64,000 nucleotides of DNA from Rhodobacter sp. (GTDB taxonomy: Bacteria > Pseudomonadota > Alphaproteobacteria > Rhodobacterales > Rhodobacteraceae). How positions within the stretch are numbered: position 1 is the first letter of the stretch; the number at the start of each line of letters is the position of its first letter. The position numbers and the translations under genes were made by a program. Location of the stretch: assembly GCA_027490955.1 (NCBI GenBank), contig JAIXXB010000013.1:1-64000 (forward strand). Reading direction: 5' to 3'. Below are positions 18,114 to 29,369 of this stretch, in pieces. Under the pieces are notes generated by a model. The model ran no database searches. It had not been told where the DNA came from and worked only from the letters and a program-made list of their open reading frames with translations.

Positions 18114-18145
18114 CTTGCAGCCACTGGGCACCCTGCCTATATACG
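18114..18145 (+). promoter_or_regulatory. Heat-shock (RpoH-type) promoter of dnaK
   Basis: CTTG at 18114-18117, an 18-base spacer and CCTATATACG at 18136-18145 match the published alphaproteobacterial sigma-32 consensus CTTG-N17/18-CYTATNTN(N)G at every fixed base. The transcript would have a leader of roughly 85-90 bases before the dnaK ATG. The position upstream of dnaK fits the expected heat induction. Confidence 0.75.
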
Positions 18146-18239
18146 CCTCAGCTGGCGAGAAACGCCAACGCCTCTTTGGAACGGGCCCGAATGCCTTCGG
18201 GGTTTTGGCCCCCAACATCGCCTAACGAAAGGGATCATC

Positions 18240-20147
18240 ATGGCCAAAGTAATTGGAATTGACCTTGGGACGACCAACTCTTGCGTCGCCATCATGGACG
18301 GCTCGCAGCCGCGTATCATTGAAAACTCGGAAGGTGCGCGCACCACGCCGTCGATTGTCGCCTATACCGACAACGAACGCCTTGTTGGCCAAGCGGCCAA
18401 GCGTCAGGCCGTGACCAATGCAAGCAACACGATTTTCGCCGTCAAGCGCCTGATTGGCCGCCGCCACGACGATCCGGTCATCGTCAAAGACCAAAAGAAT
18501 ATGCCGTATAAAATTGTCAACGGCGGCAATGGCGATGCTTGGGTTGAAGCACGCGGCGAAAAATTCTCGCCCGCCCAAGTCTCGGCTGTGATTCTGCAGA
18601 AAATGAAAGAAACCGCCGAAGCCTATCTGGGCGAGACGGTGACGCAGGCCGTGATCACGGTGCCTGCCTATTTCAACGATGCCCAGCGCCAAGCCACCAA
18701 AGATGCAGGCAAAATCGCGGGTCTTGAAGTGCTGCGCATCATCAACGAACCCACGGCGGCTGCGCTGGCTTACGGCCTTGACCGCAAAGAATCCAAAACC
18801 ATCGCCGTCTATGACCTTGGCGGCGGCACATTCGATATCACCATTTTGGAAATTGACGACGGCCTGTTCGAAGTGAAATCGACCAATGGCGACACTTTCC
18901 TTGGCGGTGAAGATTTCGACATGCGCATCGTCAACCATCTGGTGGACGAATTCAAAAAGGAAAACGGTGTTGATCTTTCCTTGGACAAGATGGCCCTTCA
19001 GCGCCTGAAAGAAGCCGCTGAAAAAGCCAAGATCGAGCTGTCCTCGGCCAACCAAACCGAAATCAACCAGCCGTTCATTTCGATGGACAAGAACACAGGC
19101 CAGCCTTTGCACTTGGTTGTGAAACTGACCCGCGCCAAGCTGGAATCTTTGGTGGATGATCTGATCAAAAAGTCGATGAAACCCTGCAAAGACGCGCTGA
19201 AAGATGCGGGCCTGTCGATGTCGGACATTGACGAGGTGGTTTTGGTGGGCGGTATGACCCGTATGCCGCGCGTCATCGAAGAAGTGACCAAGTTCTTTGG
19301 CAAAGAACCCCACAAGGGCGTGAACCCTGACGAGGTTGTCGCCGCAGGCGCTGCCATTCAGGCGGGCGTCTTGCAGGGCGATGTCAAAGACGTGGTGCTG
19401 CTGGACGTGACCCCGCTGTCGCTGGGTATTGAAACCTTGGGCGGGGTCTTCACCCGCCTGATCGACCGCAACACGACCATCCCGACCAAAAAGTCGCAGG
19501 TCTTTTCGACCGCCGAAGACAACCAAAACGCCGTGACCATCCGCGTCTTCCAAGGCGAGCGGGAAATGGCTGCCGACAACAAAATGCTGGGCCAATTCAA
19601 TCTGGAAAACATCCCGCCCGCCCCGCGCGGTATGCCCCAGATCGAAGTGACCTTTGACATTGACGCGAACGGCATCGTTTCGGTCAAAGCCAAGGATAAG
19701 GGCACGAATAAGGAACAGGCGATCACCATCCAAGCATCGGGTGGCCTTTCGGACGAAGACATCGAAAAGATGGTCAAAGACGCCGAGGCGAACGCCGAAG
19801 CCGATCGCGAGCGCCGCGAGTTGGTCGAGGCCAAGAATCAGGGCGAAAGCCTGCTGCATTCGACCAAAAAGTCGCTGGCCGAACATTCCGATAAGATCGA
19901 CCCGTCTACTGTGGAAGTGATCGAATTGGCTATGTCGGCGCTGGAAGATGTTCTGAAAACCGACGAGGTTGGCAAGATCAAGGGCGGCATCCAGAATCTG
20001 ACCGAGGCTGCGATGAAACTGGGCGAGGCCATTTACAAGGCCAGCGCCGACCAAGACGATGGCGAAGGTGAGGACCGCGCGCGCGACGTGGACGAAGACA
20101 TCATCGACGCCGATTTTGAAGACTTGGGGAACAACAAGCGGAAGTAA
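18240..20147 (+). CDS. dnaK: Chaperone protein DnaK (Hsp70)
   Basis: This ATP-driven chaperone works with DnaJ and GrpE on nascent and heat-damaged proteins. The 635 residues include the phosphate-1 loop [24 protein letters not shown] (phosphate-2), [12 protein letters not shown] (adenosine region), a substrate domain starting [17 protein letters not shown], and the acidic C-terminal tail. The correct ATG is 18240 ([10 protein letters not shown]), preceded by GAAAGGG; the frame extends open to 18078 but that stretch is leader. It is followed 72 bases later by dnaJ, with a GC-rich hairpin between them. grpE is not adjacent. Confidence 0.97.
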   Translation: MAKVIGIDLGTTNSCVAIMDGSQPRIIENSEGARTTPSIVAYTDNERLVGQAAKRQAVTNASNTIFAVKRLIGRRHDDPVIVKDQKNMPYKIVNGGNGDAWVEARGEKFSPAQVSAVILQKMKETAEAYLGETVTQAVITVPAYFNDAQRQATKDAGKIAGLEVLRIINEPTAAALAYGLDRKESKTIAVYDLGGGTFDITILEIDDGLFEVKSTNGDTFLGGEDFDMRIVNHLVDEFKKENGVDLSLDKMALQRLKEAAEKAKIELSSANQTEINQPFISMDKNTGQPLHLVVKLTRAKLESLVDDLIKKSMKPCKDALKDAGLSMSDIDEVVLVGGMTRMPRVIEEVTKFFGKEPHKGVNPDEVVAAGAAIQAGVLQGDVKDVVLLDVTPLSLGIETLGGVFTRLIDRNTTIPTKKSQVFSTAEDNQNAVTIRVFQGEREMAADNKMLGQFNLENIPPAPRGMPQIEVTFDIDANGIVSVKAKDKGTNKEQAITIQASGGLSDEDIEKMVKDAEANAEADRERRELVEAKNQGESLLHSTKKSLAEHSDKIDPSTVEVIELAMSALEDVLKTDEVGKIKGGIQNLTEAAMKLGEAIYKASADQDDGEGEDRARDVDEDIIDADFEDLGNNKRK

Positions 20148-20166
20148 TCCGCGCCGAACGGCACAG

Positions 20167-20191
20167 GGGCGGCCCTAAATCGGGGCCGCCC
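20167..20191 (+). other. RNA hairpin between dnaK and dnaJ
   Basis: A perfect 9-bp stem, GGGCGGCCC (20167-20175) with GGGCCGCCC (20183-20191) and a 7-base loop, lies in the 72-base gap. It has no U-run, so it is more likely an mRNA-processing, stability or pausing element than a full terminator. It could set the dnaK:dnaJ expression ratio. Confidence 0.55.
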
Positions 20192-20219
20192 AATCCCGTT
20201 CGCAACTAGGGGGTTTCCC

Positions 20220-21377
20220 ATGGCAAAGCGCGATTTTTATGATGTGTTGGGCGTGTCCAAAGGGGCATCGGCGGAAGATTTGAAAAAGGCCTATCGGGCC
20301 AAGGCCAAAGAATTCCACCCTGACCGCAACTCTGACAACCCCAATGCCGAGGCCCAGTTCAAAGAGGTGAACGAAGCCTATGATGTTCTGAAAGACGAAA
20401 ACAAAAAGGCCGCCTATGACCGCTATGGCCATGCCGCCTTCGAAGGCGGTATGGGCGGTGGTGGGCCGCGCGGCGGCGGGGCGGGCAATGCCGATTTTGC
20501 TTCGGCCTTTTCGGATGTATTCGAAGACCTGTTTGGCGATTTCATGGGCGGCGGGCGCGGCGGCGCGGGTGGCGGGGCGCGCGCACGCGCGCAGCGCGGG
20601 TCTGATCTGCGCTATAACCTGCGCGTCAGTTTGGAAGAGGCCTATTCGGGCCTGCACAAAACCATTTCCGTGCCCACCGCTGTTGCCTGCGATACCTGCC
20701 GCGGCACGGGGGCAGAAGGCGGCTCGGAACCTGTGGGCTGCCCCACCTGCGGCGGTGTGGGCAAAGTGCGCGCGCAGCAGGGCTTTTTCACAGTGGAACG
20801 CACCTGCCCCACCTGCGCAGGCGCGGGGCAAATCGTCAAAAACCCCTGCCGTTCCTGCGCAGGCCAAGGGCGCGTGCAAAAGGAACGCTCGCTGGCCGTC
20901 AACATCCCAGCGGGGGTGGAAACGGGCACGCGCATCCGCCTTGCAGGCGAGGGCGAGGCAGGCATGCGCGGCGGGCCTGCAGGGGATTTGTATATTTTCA
21001 TCGAGGTGAAGGAACACGCGATTTTCCAGCGCGATTCGGTGCATTTGTTCTGCCGCGTGCCGATATCCATTGCCACAGCAGCCTTGGGCGGCGAGGTAGA
21101 GGTGCCCACCATCGACGGCGGCAAATCGCGCGTTAAGGTCACGGCAGGCAGCCAAACGGGCCGCCAGTTGCGCCTACGCGGCAAGGGCATGCCAGCCCTG
21201 CGCGGCGGCGGATCGGGCGATATGGTGATCGAACTGGCGGTGGAAACCCCCGTCAACCTTACCGCGCGCCAGCGCGAGATTTTGCAAGAATTTGACACGC
21301 TTGCCGCCGATAATAACCCCGAAGGCAGCAGCTTTTTTGCCAAGGTCAAAGGGTTTTGGGACGGGATGAAATCCTAA
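20220..21377 (+). CDS. dnaJ: Chaperone protein DnaJ (Hsp40)
   Basis: DnaJ delivers substrates to DnaK and stimulates its ATPase. The 385-residue protein has a full class I layout. A J domain (residues 1-70) carries the HPD motif in EFHPDRN. A Gly/Phe-rich linker with [16 protein letters not shown] follows, then a zinc domain with four CxxCxGxG-type repeats ([32 protein letters not shown]), then the C-terminal substrate domains. The ATG follows an AGGGGG ribosome-binding site. Expression is likely shared with dnaK from the heat-shock promoter. Confidence 0.96.
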   Translation: MAKRDFYDVLGVSKGASAEDLKKAYRAKAKEFHPDRNSDNPNAEAQFKEVNEAYDVLKDENKKAAYDRYGHAAFEGGMGGGGPRGGGAGNADFASAFSDVFEDLFGDFMGGGRGGAGGGARARAQRGSDLRYNLRVSLEEAYSGLHKTISVPTAVACDTCRGTGAEGGSEPVGCPTCGGVGKVRAQQGFFTVERTCPTCAGAGQIVKNPCRSCAGQGRVQKERSLAVNIPAGVETGTRIRLAGEGEAGMRGGPAGDLYIFIEVKEHAIFQRDSVHLFCRVPISIATAALGGEVEVPTIDGGKSRVKVTAGSQTGRQLRLRGKGMPALRGGGSGDMVIELAVETPVNLTARQREILQEFDTLAADNNPEGSSFFAKVKGFWDGMKS

Positions 21378-21430
21378 AACCACCGCGCACGTTAACGCGC
21401 CCTTAACCAATATCAGGCCAAGCTGCGTGT

Positions 21431-22198
21431 ATGACACAGCTTGGCTTTCATGATTCATCCCCTGGCCTCTTCGCCCCCGATCAGGACGAGGCAGAGGGCG
21501 CGCTTTTGGCCGCAGGGGCGCGCCTGCCCTCTTATATCGGTGATCATCGCAAGCGGCTGCGCACGCGCTTTATGGCGGGCGGCGCGCAGGCCCTGCCCGA
21601 TTATGAAATGCTGGAATTGGTGCTGTTTCGCGCCATCCCGCGCCAAGATGTCAAACCCCTTGCCCATCTTTTGCTGCAAACCTTTGGCGATTTTGGCCGC
21701 GTCATTTCGGCCAGCCCTGCACGGCTGATGCTGATCAAGGGCGTGGGCGAAGCGGTGGTGCAGGAACTCAAAATCGTCGAGGCAGCCGCACAGCGATTGA
21801 TGCGCGCGCGCGTGATGCACCGCCCCGTCCTTTCATCATGGGCGGCGCTGCTGGATTACTGCCACACGGCACTGGCGCACCGCGAAACCGAATGTTTTCG
21901 CGTGCTGTATCTGGACCGCAAGAATGTGCTGATTGCCGATGAGGAACAGGCCAAAGGCACAGTCGATCATGTGCCTGTTTACCCGCGCGAAGTGGTCAAA
22001 CGCGCGCTGGAACTGAACGCCTCGGCGCTGATTTTGGTGCATAACCACCCCTCAGGCGATCCCACCCCATCAGAGGCGGATATTTCCATGACCCACCAAA
22101 TCCAAGATGCGGCGCAGGTCTTGGGGCTGACGCTGCATGACCATCTGATCATCGGCAAATCCAAAGAGCTGAGTTTTCGCGCCGAAGCCCTGCTTTAA
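21431..22198 (+). CDS. radC: RadC-like JAB domain protein
   Basis: The 255-residue protein has an N-terminal helix-hairpin-helix region (LMLIKGVGEAVVQELK) and a C-terminal JAMM/MPN domain with the metal motif LVHNHPSGDPTPSEAD. RadC was first linked to DNA repair in E. coli, but that role is disputed; the true function of the metalloprotease-like domain is unknown. ATG 21431 lacks a clear Shine-Dalgarno. Its stop overlaps that of the convergent methyltransferase gene (22195-22198). Confidence 0.88.
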   Translation: MTQLGFHDSSPGLFAPDQDEAEGALLAAGARLPSYIGDHRKRLRTRFMAGGAQALPDYEMLELVLFRAIPRQDVKPLAHLLLQTFGDFGRVISASPARLMLIKGVGEAVVQELKIVEAAAQRLMRARVMHRPVLSSWAALLDYCHTALAHRETECFRVLYLDRKNVLIADEEQAKGTVDHVPVYPREVVKRALELNASALILVHNHPSGDPTPSEADISMTHQIQDAAQVLGLTLHDHLIIGKSKELSFRAEALL

Positions 22199-22911
22199 CC
22201 GCCAGCTTTGGCCTGCGCGCGCGCCGCCCGCCGTGCACGGCGCTTGGCGCGGTCTTCCGCCTCGCGGGCAAGGCGGGCAGCCGCGCCAATGGCGACCAAT
22301 TCAGGATCGGGGCGCAAAGGCTGGGCAGGGGCGCGACTGGGCTTTTCAAAAAACCATGACGGAAAGCGGTTATAGGTTTCATCCAAAACCTGATCGGTGA
22401 TGGTCAGCGGCACATCCAATTGCGCGACAAAATGATTAACCCCCCAGACCACCAGTGGCCATTTCTTGGGGCTATAGTCATCGCCCGCCATAATGCCGCC
22501 CACCTTCAGCTTGGCATACCAATCAATCATGGTGCGCCCGCCCTCCTCGCCCGTATGGGCATAGCCATCGACATAGATAAAATCGAAAAAATTGTCGGGA
22601 AACAGATCAAGCGCCTCGGCAAAGGTCATGCGCAGCAGGGTATAGGGCGCCTCTAACCCTACATGGCGCAGGGCCTCTTTATACTGGGCGGTGTTATGGG
22701 TGTCGCTATAGCTGTCCACCCCCCAAAACCGCGCAAATCGGCCAGACTCCAGCATGCGCCGCGAAAATGACCCCGCCGCAACCCCCAGTTCGATGCCGCG
22801 ATTGGCATGGCCTGTTAGCCCGTCAATGACGTTCCAGCGGTAGCTGCCCGCAGCCACCCGCAAATCCACCTGCGGAATATCGTTCAGATCAAAAACCAAG
22901 GCTGGATCCAT
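22195..22911 (-). CDS. Class I SAM-dependent methyltransferase (Methyltransf_24 type)
   Basis: The 238-residue protein shows GIELGVAAGSFSRRML (SAM motif I) and DFIYVDGYAHTGEEGGRTMIDW, an acidic-loop pattern of the Methyltransf_24 family seen in sugar or macrolide methyltransferases and in surface-polysaccharide clusters. A basic, Ala/Arg-rich C-terminal tail (ARLAREAEDRAKRRARRAAR) may bind nucleic acid or membrane, or be disordered. The start at 22911 lies close to the stop of the upstream fusion gene (22925), so cotranscription is likely. The substrate is unknown. Confidence 0.7.
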   Translation of the reverse strand: MDPALVFDLNDIPQVDLRVAAGSYRWNVIDGLTGHANRGIELGVAAGSFSRRMLESGRFARFWGVDSYSDTHNTAQYKEALRHVGLEAPYTLLRMTFAEALDLFPDNFFDFIYVDGYAHTGEEGGRTMIDWYAKLKVGGIMAGDDYSPKKWPLVVWGVNHFVAQLDVPLTITDQVLDETYNRFPSWFFEKPSRAPAQPLRPDPELVAIGAAARLAREAEDRAKRRARRAARAQAKAGG

Positions 22912-22924
22912 CGCGCGCCGCCCC

Positions 22925-24460
22925 CTATTGCGGCAGCGGCGCAGGCCGCAGCCACAGTTCCACGCGGCGGTTCAGCCGCTTTCCCGCAGCAGTTGTATCA
23001 CAGGCGATCGGCAAAGCAGCCCCAAAAGCATCGACTTGCGGCCAATATGCGGCCTCGACATCAGGGGCCAGCGCCTGCAGCGCAGCCAAGACGGCGGCCG
23101 CCAAGGCTTTGGATGCGGCAAGGTCAGCCTCGGCATCGCCTGTGCTGGCGGTAAAGCCTGCAAGGATCAGCGATTTATCGGCCAATTCGCCCGCAGCAAT
23201 CAGTTGGGCAAGGCTGGCCAGATTGCTTTGGCTGACCACATCCAAATCGGATGTGCCGTCTTCAAAGCGAAAAGTCATGGCGGCACGTTCAGCCCCATCC
23301 ATCGCCGCAGCAAGGCGTTGCAACAGGGGCAAAGCCTCTTTTCCCGATGCCGCATTCAGCGCATTGATCAGCCGCGCCCCATCCTTGGCCAAGGGCACGC
23401 TTTCAAAATTGCGCGCCACAAAACCCGCATCCGCAATCGCCGCTTGGGCGGCAGGCAGGGCCAGAAACTCTAGAAACTCGCGCGCCATCAGGGGCAGGCG
23501 GCGCTGCGGGGTCAGCAGGTAAATCGGCAGGGTCAGCGGATAATCTTCGGATTTGACCGATTGCGGCGAGGGGTCAAGCACGAAGCCGCAGCTATCGGCC
23601 AAGGGCAAGGGCCGCGCCGCCCCTGCGTTGGCGCGCCCCGTCACCGCCAGCGCCCAAGGATCGCGTGCCACGGCCTGCGCAAGGCTGGCCAAATCTGGGT
23701 GGGTTTGATCGGCGCGCGGCGTCTGGCCAAGCCGCGCGGCCAAGGCTGCGGCCAAATCACTGCCCTGATCCAACCCATGCAGCACCAAGGGCATATCGGG
23801 GCCGCCGATCTGTTGCCAATTCTGCACCTTACCCGCAAGGGCTGCGGCCAAATCGGCAGTAGACAGGCGCGGCAGCGGATTTTCGGGCGATACAATCGGG
23901 ATCAGCGCATCAAGCGCCAAGACTTGCGCAGGGCTATCGAGCGGGGCAAAGCGCGCCACAACCAAATCTGCCGCCACATCGGTCATGGCCGAACGGGCCG
24001 CCTCTGGCGCGCGGGCGGTAAAGGTGAATTCGGCCAGCACCAACTGGCTGCCCTTTTGCAGCAAAAGCGTGGGAGCATCGGGGCGTTCTGGCGCGCGCAG
24101 ATCAAAGCCGCGCGCGCGCGCAAAGGCGGCAATCAGCGCGGGCAATAGTGTGCGGGCCGCCTCGCCATCGCCCGTCAGGCGGATCAGCGCCTTAGGCGCG
24201 GTTAAATCTGGGCAGGCAGGCCCTTCGCAAACCACGCTTTCGGCGGCAATGGTCAGCGGGCCAAATGCGCTGGTCAGGCGATAAAACGCGCCGTCATAGC
24301 TGGTGAATTGCCCCGACACCGACAGCGCCCCATCGCGCGAGGTCAAGGTGATATCTTGCGCGCGCGCGCCACTGGGCCAGCCCAAGATCAGCCCTGCGCA
24401 AAGGGCAAAGACGGGCCAAGCCCGCCTTTTGTCTTTGCCCTGTTGGCCAAGCCACATCAT
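22925..24460 (-). CDS. PstS-like periplasmic binding domain fused to an OmpA/MotB domain
   Basis: The 511-residue exported protein has a signal peptide (VFALCAGLILGWPSGARAQ, cleavage after AQ). A phosphate-binding-protein-like domain spans about residues 80-350, with NPLPRLSTADLAAALAG, NWQQIGGPDMPL and a PLTLPIYLLTP segment. The C-terminal 130 residues are a peptidoglycan-binding OmpA-like domain (FRFEDGTSDLDVVSQSNLASL, then AAGKRLNRRVELWL). Start ATG 24460 is chosen because GAAGG lies 8 bases upstream; the frame extends to 24499. The fusion would tether a solute-binding domain to the cell wall. Ligand unknown. Confidence 0.7.
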   Translation of the reverse strand: MMWLGQQGKDKRRAWPVFALCAGLILGWPSGARAQDITLTSRDGALSVSGQFTSYDGAFYRLTSAFGPLTIAAESVVCEGPACPDLTAPKALIRLTGDGEAARTLLPALIAAFARARGFDLRAPERPDAPTLLLQKGSQLVLAEFTFTARAPEAARSAMTDVAADLVVARFAPLDSPAQVLALDALIPIVSPENPLPRLSTADLAAALAGKVQNWQQIGGPDMPLVLHGLDQGSDLAAALAARLGQTPRADQTHPDLASLAQAVARDPWALAVTGRANAGAARPLPLADSCGFVLDPSPQSVKSEDYPLTLPIYLLTPQRRLPLMAREFLEFLALPAAQAAIADAGFVARNFESVPLAKDGARLINALNAASGKEALPLLQRLAAAMDGAERAAMTFRFEDGTSDLDVVSQSNLASLAQLIAAGELADKSLILAGFTASTGDAEADLAASKALAAAVLAALQALAPDVEAAYWPQVDAFGAALPIACDTTAAGKRLNRRVELWLRPAPLPQ

Positions 24461-24552
24461 TGGATAAACCTTCGCCGTGATCTGCCTGCTTTCAACCATA
24501 CCTTGCAGGACATGGCCAGATCAGCCGCCATGTTTGGCGGGTTTTGGGCGCA

Positions 24553-25455
24553 TTAATTTGCCAGCGCCAAGGCAGGGTTGGGCGGCACAAAGCCCAAATG
24601 CACATATTCGCCTACTGCGTCACAGTCAGGCATGGCCACAGTCATTTCCGATTTTTCCACCGCGCCACCCTTGGAAAACAACACATCTCCCATCATCTCG
24701 CCCGCGCAATTGGTCTGGGTCACGGCCGCCTCGAACAGCACTTCGGTTGGGGTGGCAGGATCATAGGTAAAGACCTGCGCCAGCAGCGGCATGGCCACAG
24801 CCCCATCGCCCAAAAGTTGCACATAACCGCCCGTGGCAGACGCACCCGCTGCTGGCAGATTCGGGGCCTCTTGCCAGATATGGCCCGCCGCGCCAAAGGC
24901 TGCGCCATTTTCAAAAGCATGGATGACAAAGCCATCCTCATAGGGCCATTGCACCGCCACGCGCTGCACGGCGGCGGCATCAGGCATGGGCACAGAGGCC
25001 GAGGCGGTTTCACCATCGGTGAAACGGATGTCAACCTTGCCATCGGTTTTCAGCGCGGGCAGGCTAAAGAACAGCGCGCCTGTTGACAGGGTTTTGGCCG
25101 AAAACACCATGCCCGCATGGGCGATGACCAAATCTTGATTGGGCAGGCAGGGCGCCAGCAGCGTGCCGCCTATCATCGCCCCGCCTTCGTCCATCACTTC
25201 CAGCGAGATGGGGCAGGCGCTGGCCGCGATTGCAGGCACAGTCGGGCTGGCCTCGGGCGCTATGGCGTTTTGCGTGACAAGATCGGGCGCGCCCGCTTGG
25301 GCAAAGCTGGGCAGCGACAGGGTGGCAAAATTGGCAGGCCCCACGCTGAGTTTGCCCATAACAAGGCCAGACAAAAGCACGACCGATGCAGCCACCAAGC
25401 CCAAAACCAGATCAGACCTCGCCGCGCATTTGGATAGGAATTTAGGATAATGCAT
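24553..25455 (-). CDS. Uncharacterised N-terminally anchored envelope protein
   Basis: I do not recognise a family. The 300 residues begin with a basic stretch and one hydrophobic helix (LVLGLVAASVVLLSGLVMG, about residues 16-35), so the rest is probably periplasmic and membrane-tethered. The body is rich in Ala, Gly and Pro, has four cysteines in CPISLEVMDEGG, LLAPCLPNQ, TNCAGEMMGD and MPDCDAVGEY, and appears mostly beta. The ATG at 25455 follows GGAGG with a short spacing. It lies just downstream of secA, whose terminator precedes it. Some annotations call this neighbour a translocase, but nothing in the sequence supports that. Confidence 0.6.
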   Translation of the reverse strand: MHYPKFLSKCAARSDLVLGLVAASVVLLSGLVMGKLSVGPANFATLSLPSFAQAGAPDLVTQNAIAPEASPTVPAIAASACPISLEVMDEGGAMIGGTLLAPCLPNQDLVIAHAGMVFSAKTLSTGALFFSLPALKTDGKVDIRFTDGETASASVPMPDAAAVQRVAVQWPYEDGFVIHAFENGAAFGAAGHIWQEAPNLPAAGASATGGYVQLLGDGAVAMPLLAQVFTYDPATPTEVLFEAAVTQTNCAGEMMGDVLFSKGGAVEKSEMTVAMPDCDAVGEYVHLGFVPPNPALALAN

Positions 25456-25545
25456 CACAACCTCCGCAGTTTGTTGCCCCTAAAGAAACAACACATCACG
25501 TCAAGGGTGGGGCAAGACTGTGGGTATTTGCGGGCAAATTATGTC

Positions 25546-25570
25546 AAAAGGCGGCCCGAAGGCCGCCTTT
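25546..25570 (-). terminator. secA terminator with UUCG tetraloop
   Basis: On the minus strand a perfect 10-bp stem, AAAGGCGGCC and GGCCGCCTTT, closes a TTCG loop and is followed by a T, lying 22 bases after the secA stop. UUCG-capped GC-rich stems with T tails are typical intrinsic terminators. Confidence 0.8.
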
Positions 25571-25592
25571 CACACCGCTTTGGCAGGCGCGA

Positions 25593-28292
<2,700 letters not shown>

Positions 28293-28404
28293 ATTTTCCT
28301 CGCCAGATCGTTTCTAACAAAATTGTGTGTCGCCTTACTCTTGCCCGCGCCAGTGCCCTTGCCTAGAAGGGCGGCAGGCACAGCCTTTGATCTGCGACTG
28401 TCGC

Positions 28405-28433
28405 GATGTAAGGGCTGGCACGGGTATAGTCAA
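28405..28433 (-). promoter_or_regulatory. Candidate secA promoter
   Basis: On the minus strand TTGACT (28428-28433) and TACATC (28405-28410) are 17 bases apart, about 110 bases upstream of the secA start, in the gap shared with the divergent parvulin gene. A plus-strand TATAGT (28425-28430) overlaps the -35 box and could be the -10 of the parvulin promoter, though no matching -35 is visible. If both are used, the two promoters would overlap. Confidence 0.4.
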
Positions 28434-28470
28434 CGCCGCGCAAAACTGCCGGCCAGATCGGAGAAGTTTG

Positions 28471-29319
28471 ATGGCGAAATCGCACCTATTTTTGGCGGCA
28501 TTGGCACTGGGCGCGGCGCTGTCCTCGCCCGTGCAGGCGCAAGATGAAACCGCAGCAACCGTGGTGGCCAAGGTCAATGGCGTTGAAATCACGCTGGGCC
28601 ATATGATTGCCGCGCGCGAGGCGCTGCCCGAACAATACAAAACCCTGCCCAATGAAACCTTGTTCAAGGGGATCTTGGATCAGTTGATCCAGCAAACCGC
28701 GCTAGAGCAAACTGTCGAAGGCAAGCTAAAGCTGGTCGATCAGTTGCAACTGGACAATGCGCGCCGCGATTATCTGTCTAATGTCGCGCTGACCGATGTG
28801 GTGACAGGCGCGGTGACAGATGCGGCGCTGCAAGCGGCCTATGATGATCGGTTCAAGGATTATGCCCCGCAAAAGGAATATTCCGCCGCACATATCTTGG
28901 TTGATACCGAAGAAAAGGCCAATGAATTGAAGGCCCAGCTTGACGGCGGGGCCGATTTTGCCGAACTGGCCAAGGCCAATTCGACCGATGTCGGTTCGGG
29001 CGCGAATGGCGGGGAATTGGGCTGGTTTGGTTTGGGCCAAATGGTCAAACCCTTTGAAGATGCGGTGGTCGCCGCCGAGATTGGCAAAGTGGCAGGGCCG
29101 ATTAAATCTGATTTTGGCTGGCATTTGATTTTGGTCAAAGAAAGCCGCATTGCCGAAAAGCCAACGCTAGAGGCGATGCGCGAAGAATTGGCCAGCGAGT
29201 TGCAAAACCGCGCGATTGATGCCCATATCAAAGCTGTGACCGAGGCGGCCACTGTGGAACGTTTGGGCGATGGTCTTGACCCTGCCCTGCTGTCTGACAC
29301 GGCATTGCTGGACAAATAA
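28471..29319 (+). CDS. Periplasmic parvulin-type peptidyl-prolyl isomerase
   Basis: The 282-residue exported protein has a signal peptide (HLFLAALALGAALSSPVQAQ) and an N-terminal helical SurA/PrsA-like region. A parvulin rotamase domain occupies about residues 135-230, with YSAAHILVDTEEKANELKAQL, NGGELGWFGLGQMVKPFEDA and SDFGWHLILVKE. It probably assists folding of outer-membrane or periplasmic proteins. The start ATG 28471 follows GGAGAAG. It diverges from secA, which pairs export with periplasmic folding. The next gene, argJ, begins 50 bases later. Confidence 0.87.
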   Translation: MAKSHLFLAALALGAALSSPVQAQDETAATVVAKVNGVEITLGHMIAAREALPEQYKTLPNETLFKGILDQLIQQTALEQTVEGKLKLVDQLQLDNARRDYLSNVALTDVVTGAVTDAALQAAYDDRFKDYAPQKEYSAAHILVDTEEKANELKAQLDGGADFAELAKANSTDVGSGANGGELGWFGLGQMVKPFEDAVVAAEIGKVAGPIKSDFGWHLILVKESRIAEKPTLEAMREELASELQNRAIDAHIKAVTEAATVERLGDGLDPALLSDTALLDK

Positions 29320-29369
29320 CGCAAGATTGATCGGCGCGGCCACGATCGTGGCGCGCTATGGGGGGCGAT

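Noticed and set aside
18222-20054. 610-residue open frame on the minus strand opposite dnaK
   Set aside because: It is the antisense shadow of the strongly biased dnaK codons, with no ribosome-binding site or recognisable domain; dnaK is certain.
20455-20600. Glycine-rich repeat in dnaJ as possible sequence repeat element
   Set aside because: It is the normal Gly/Phe-rich linker of DnaJ and varies in codons.
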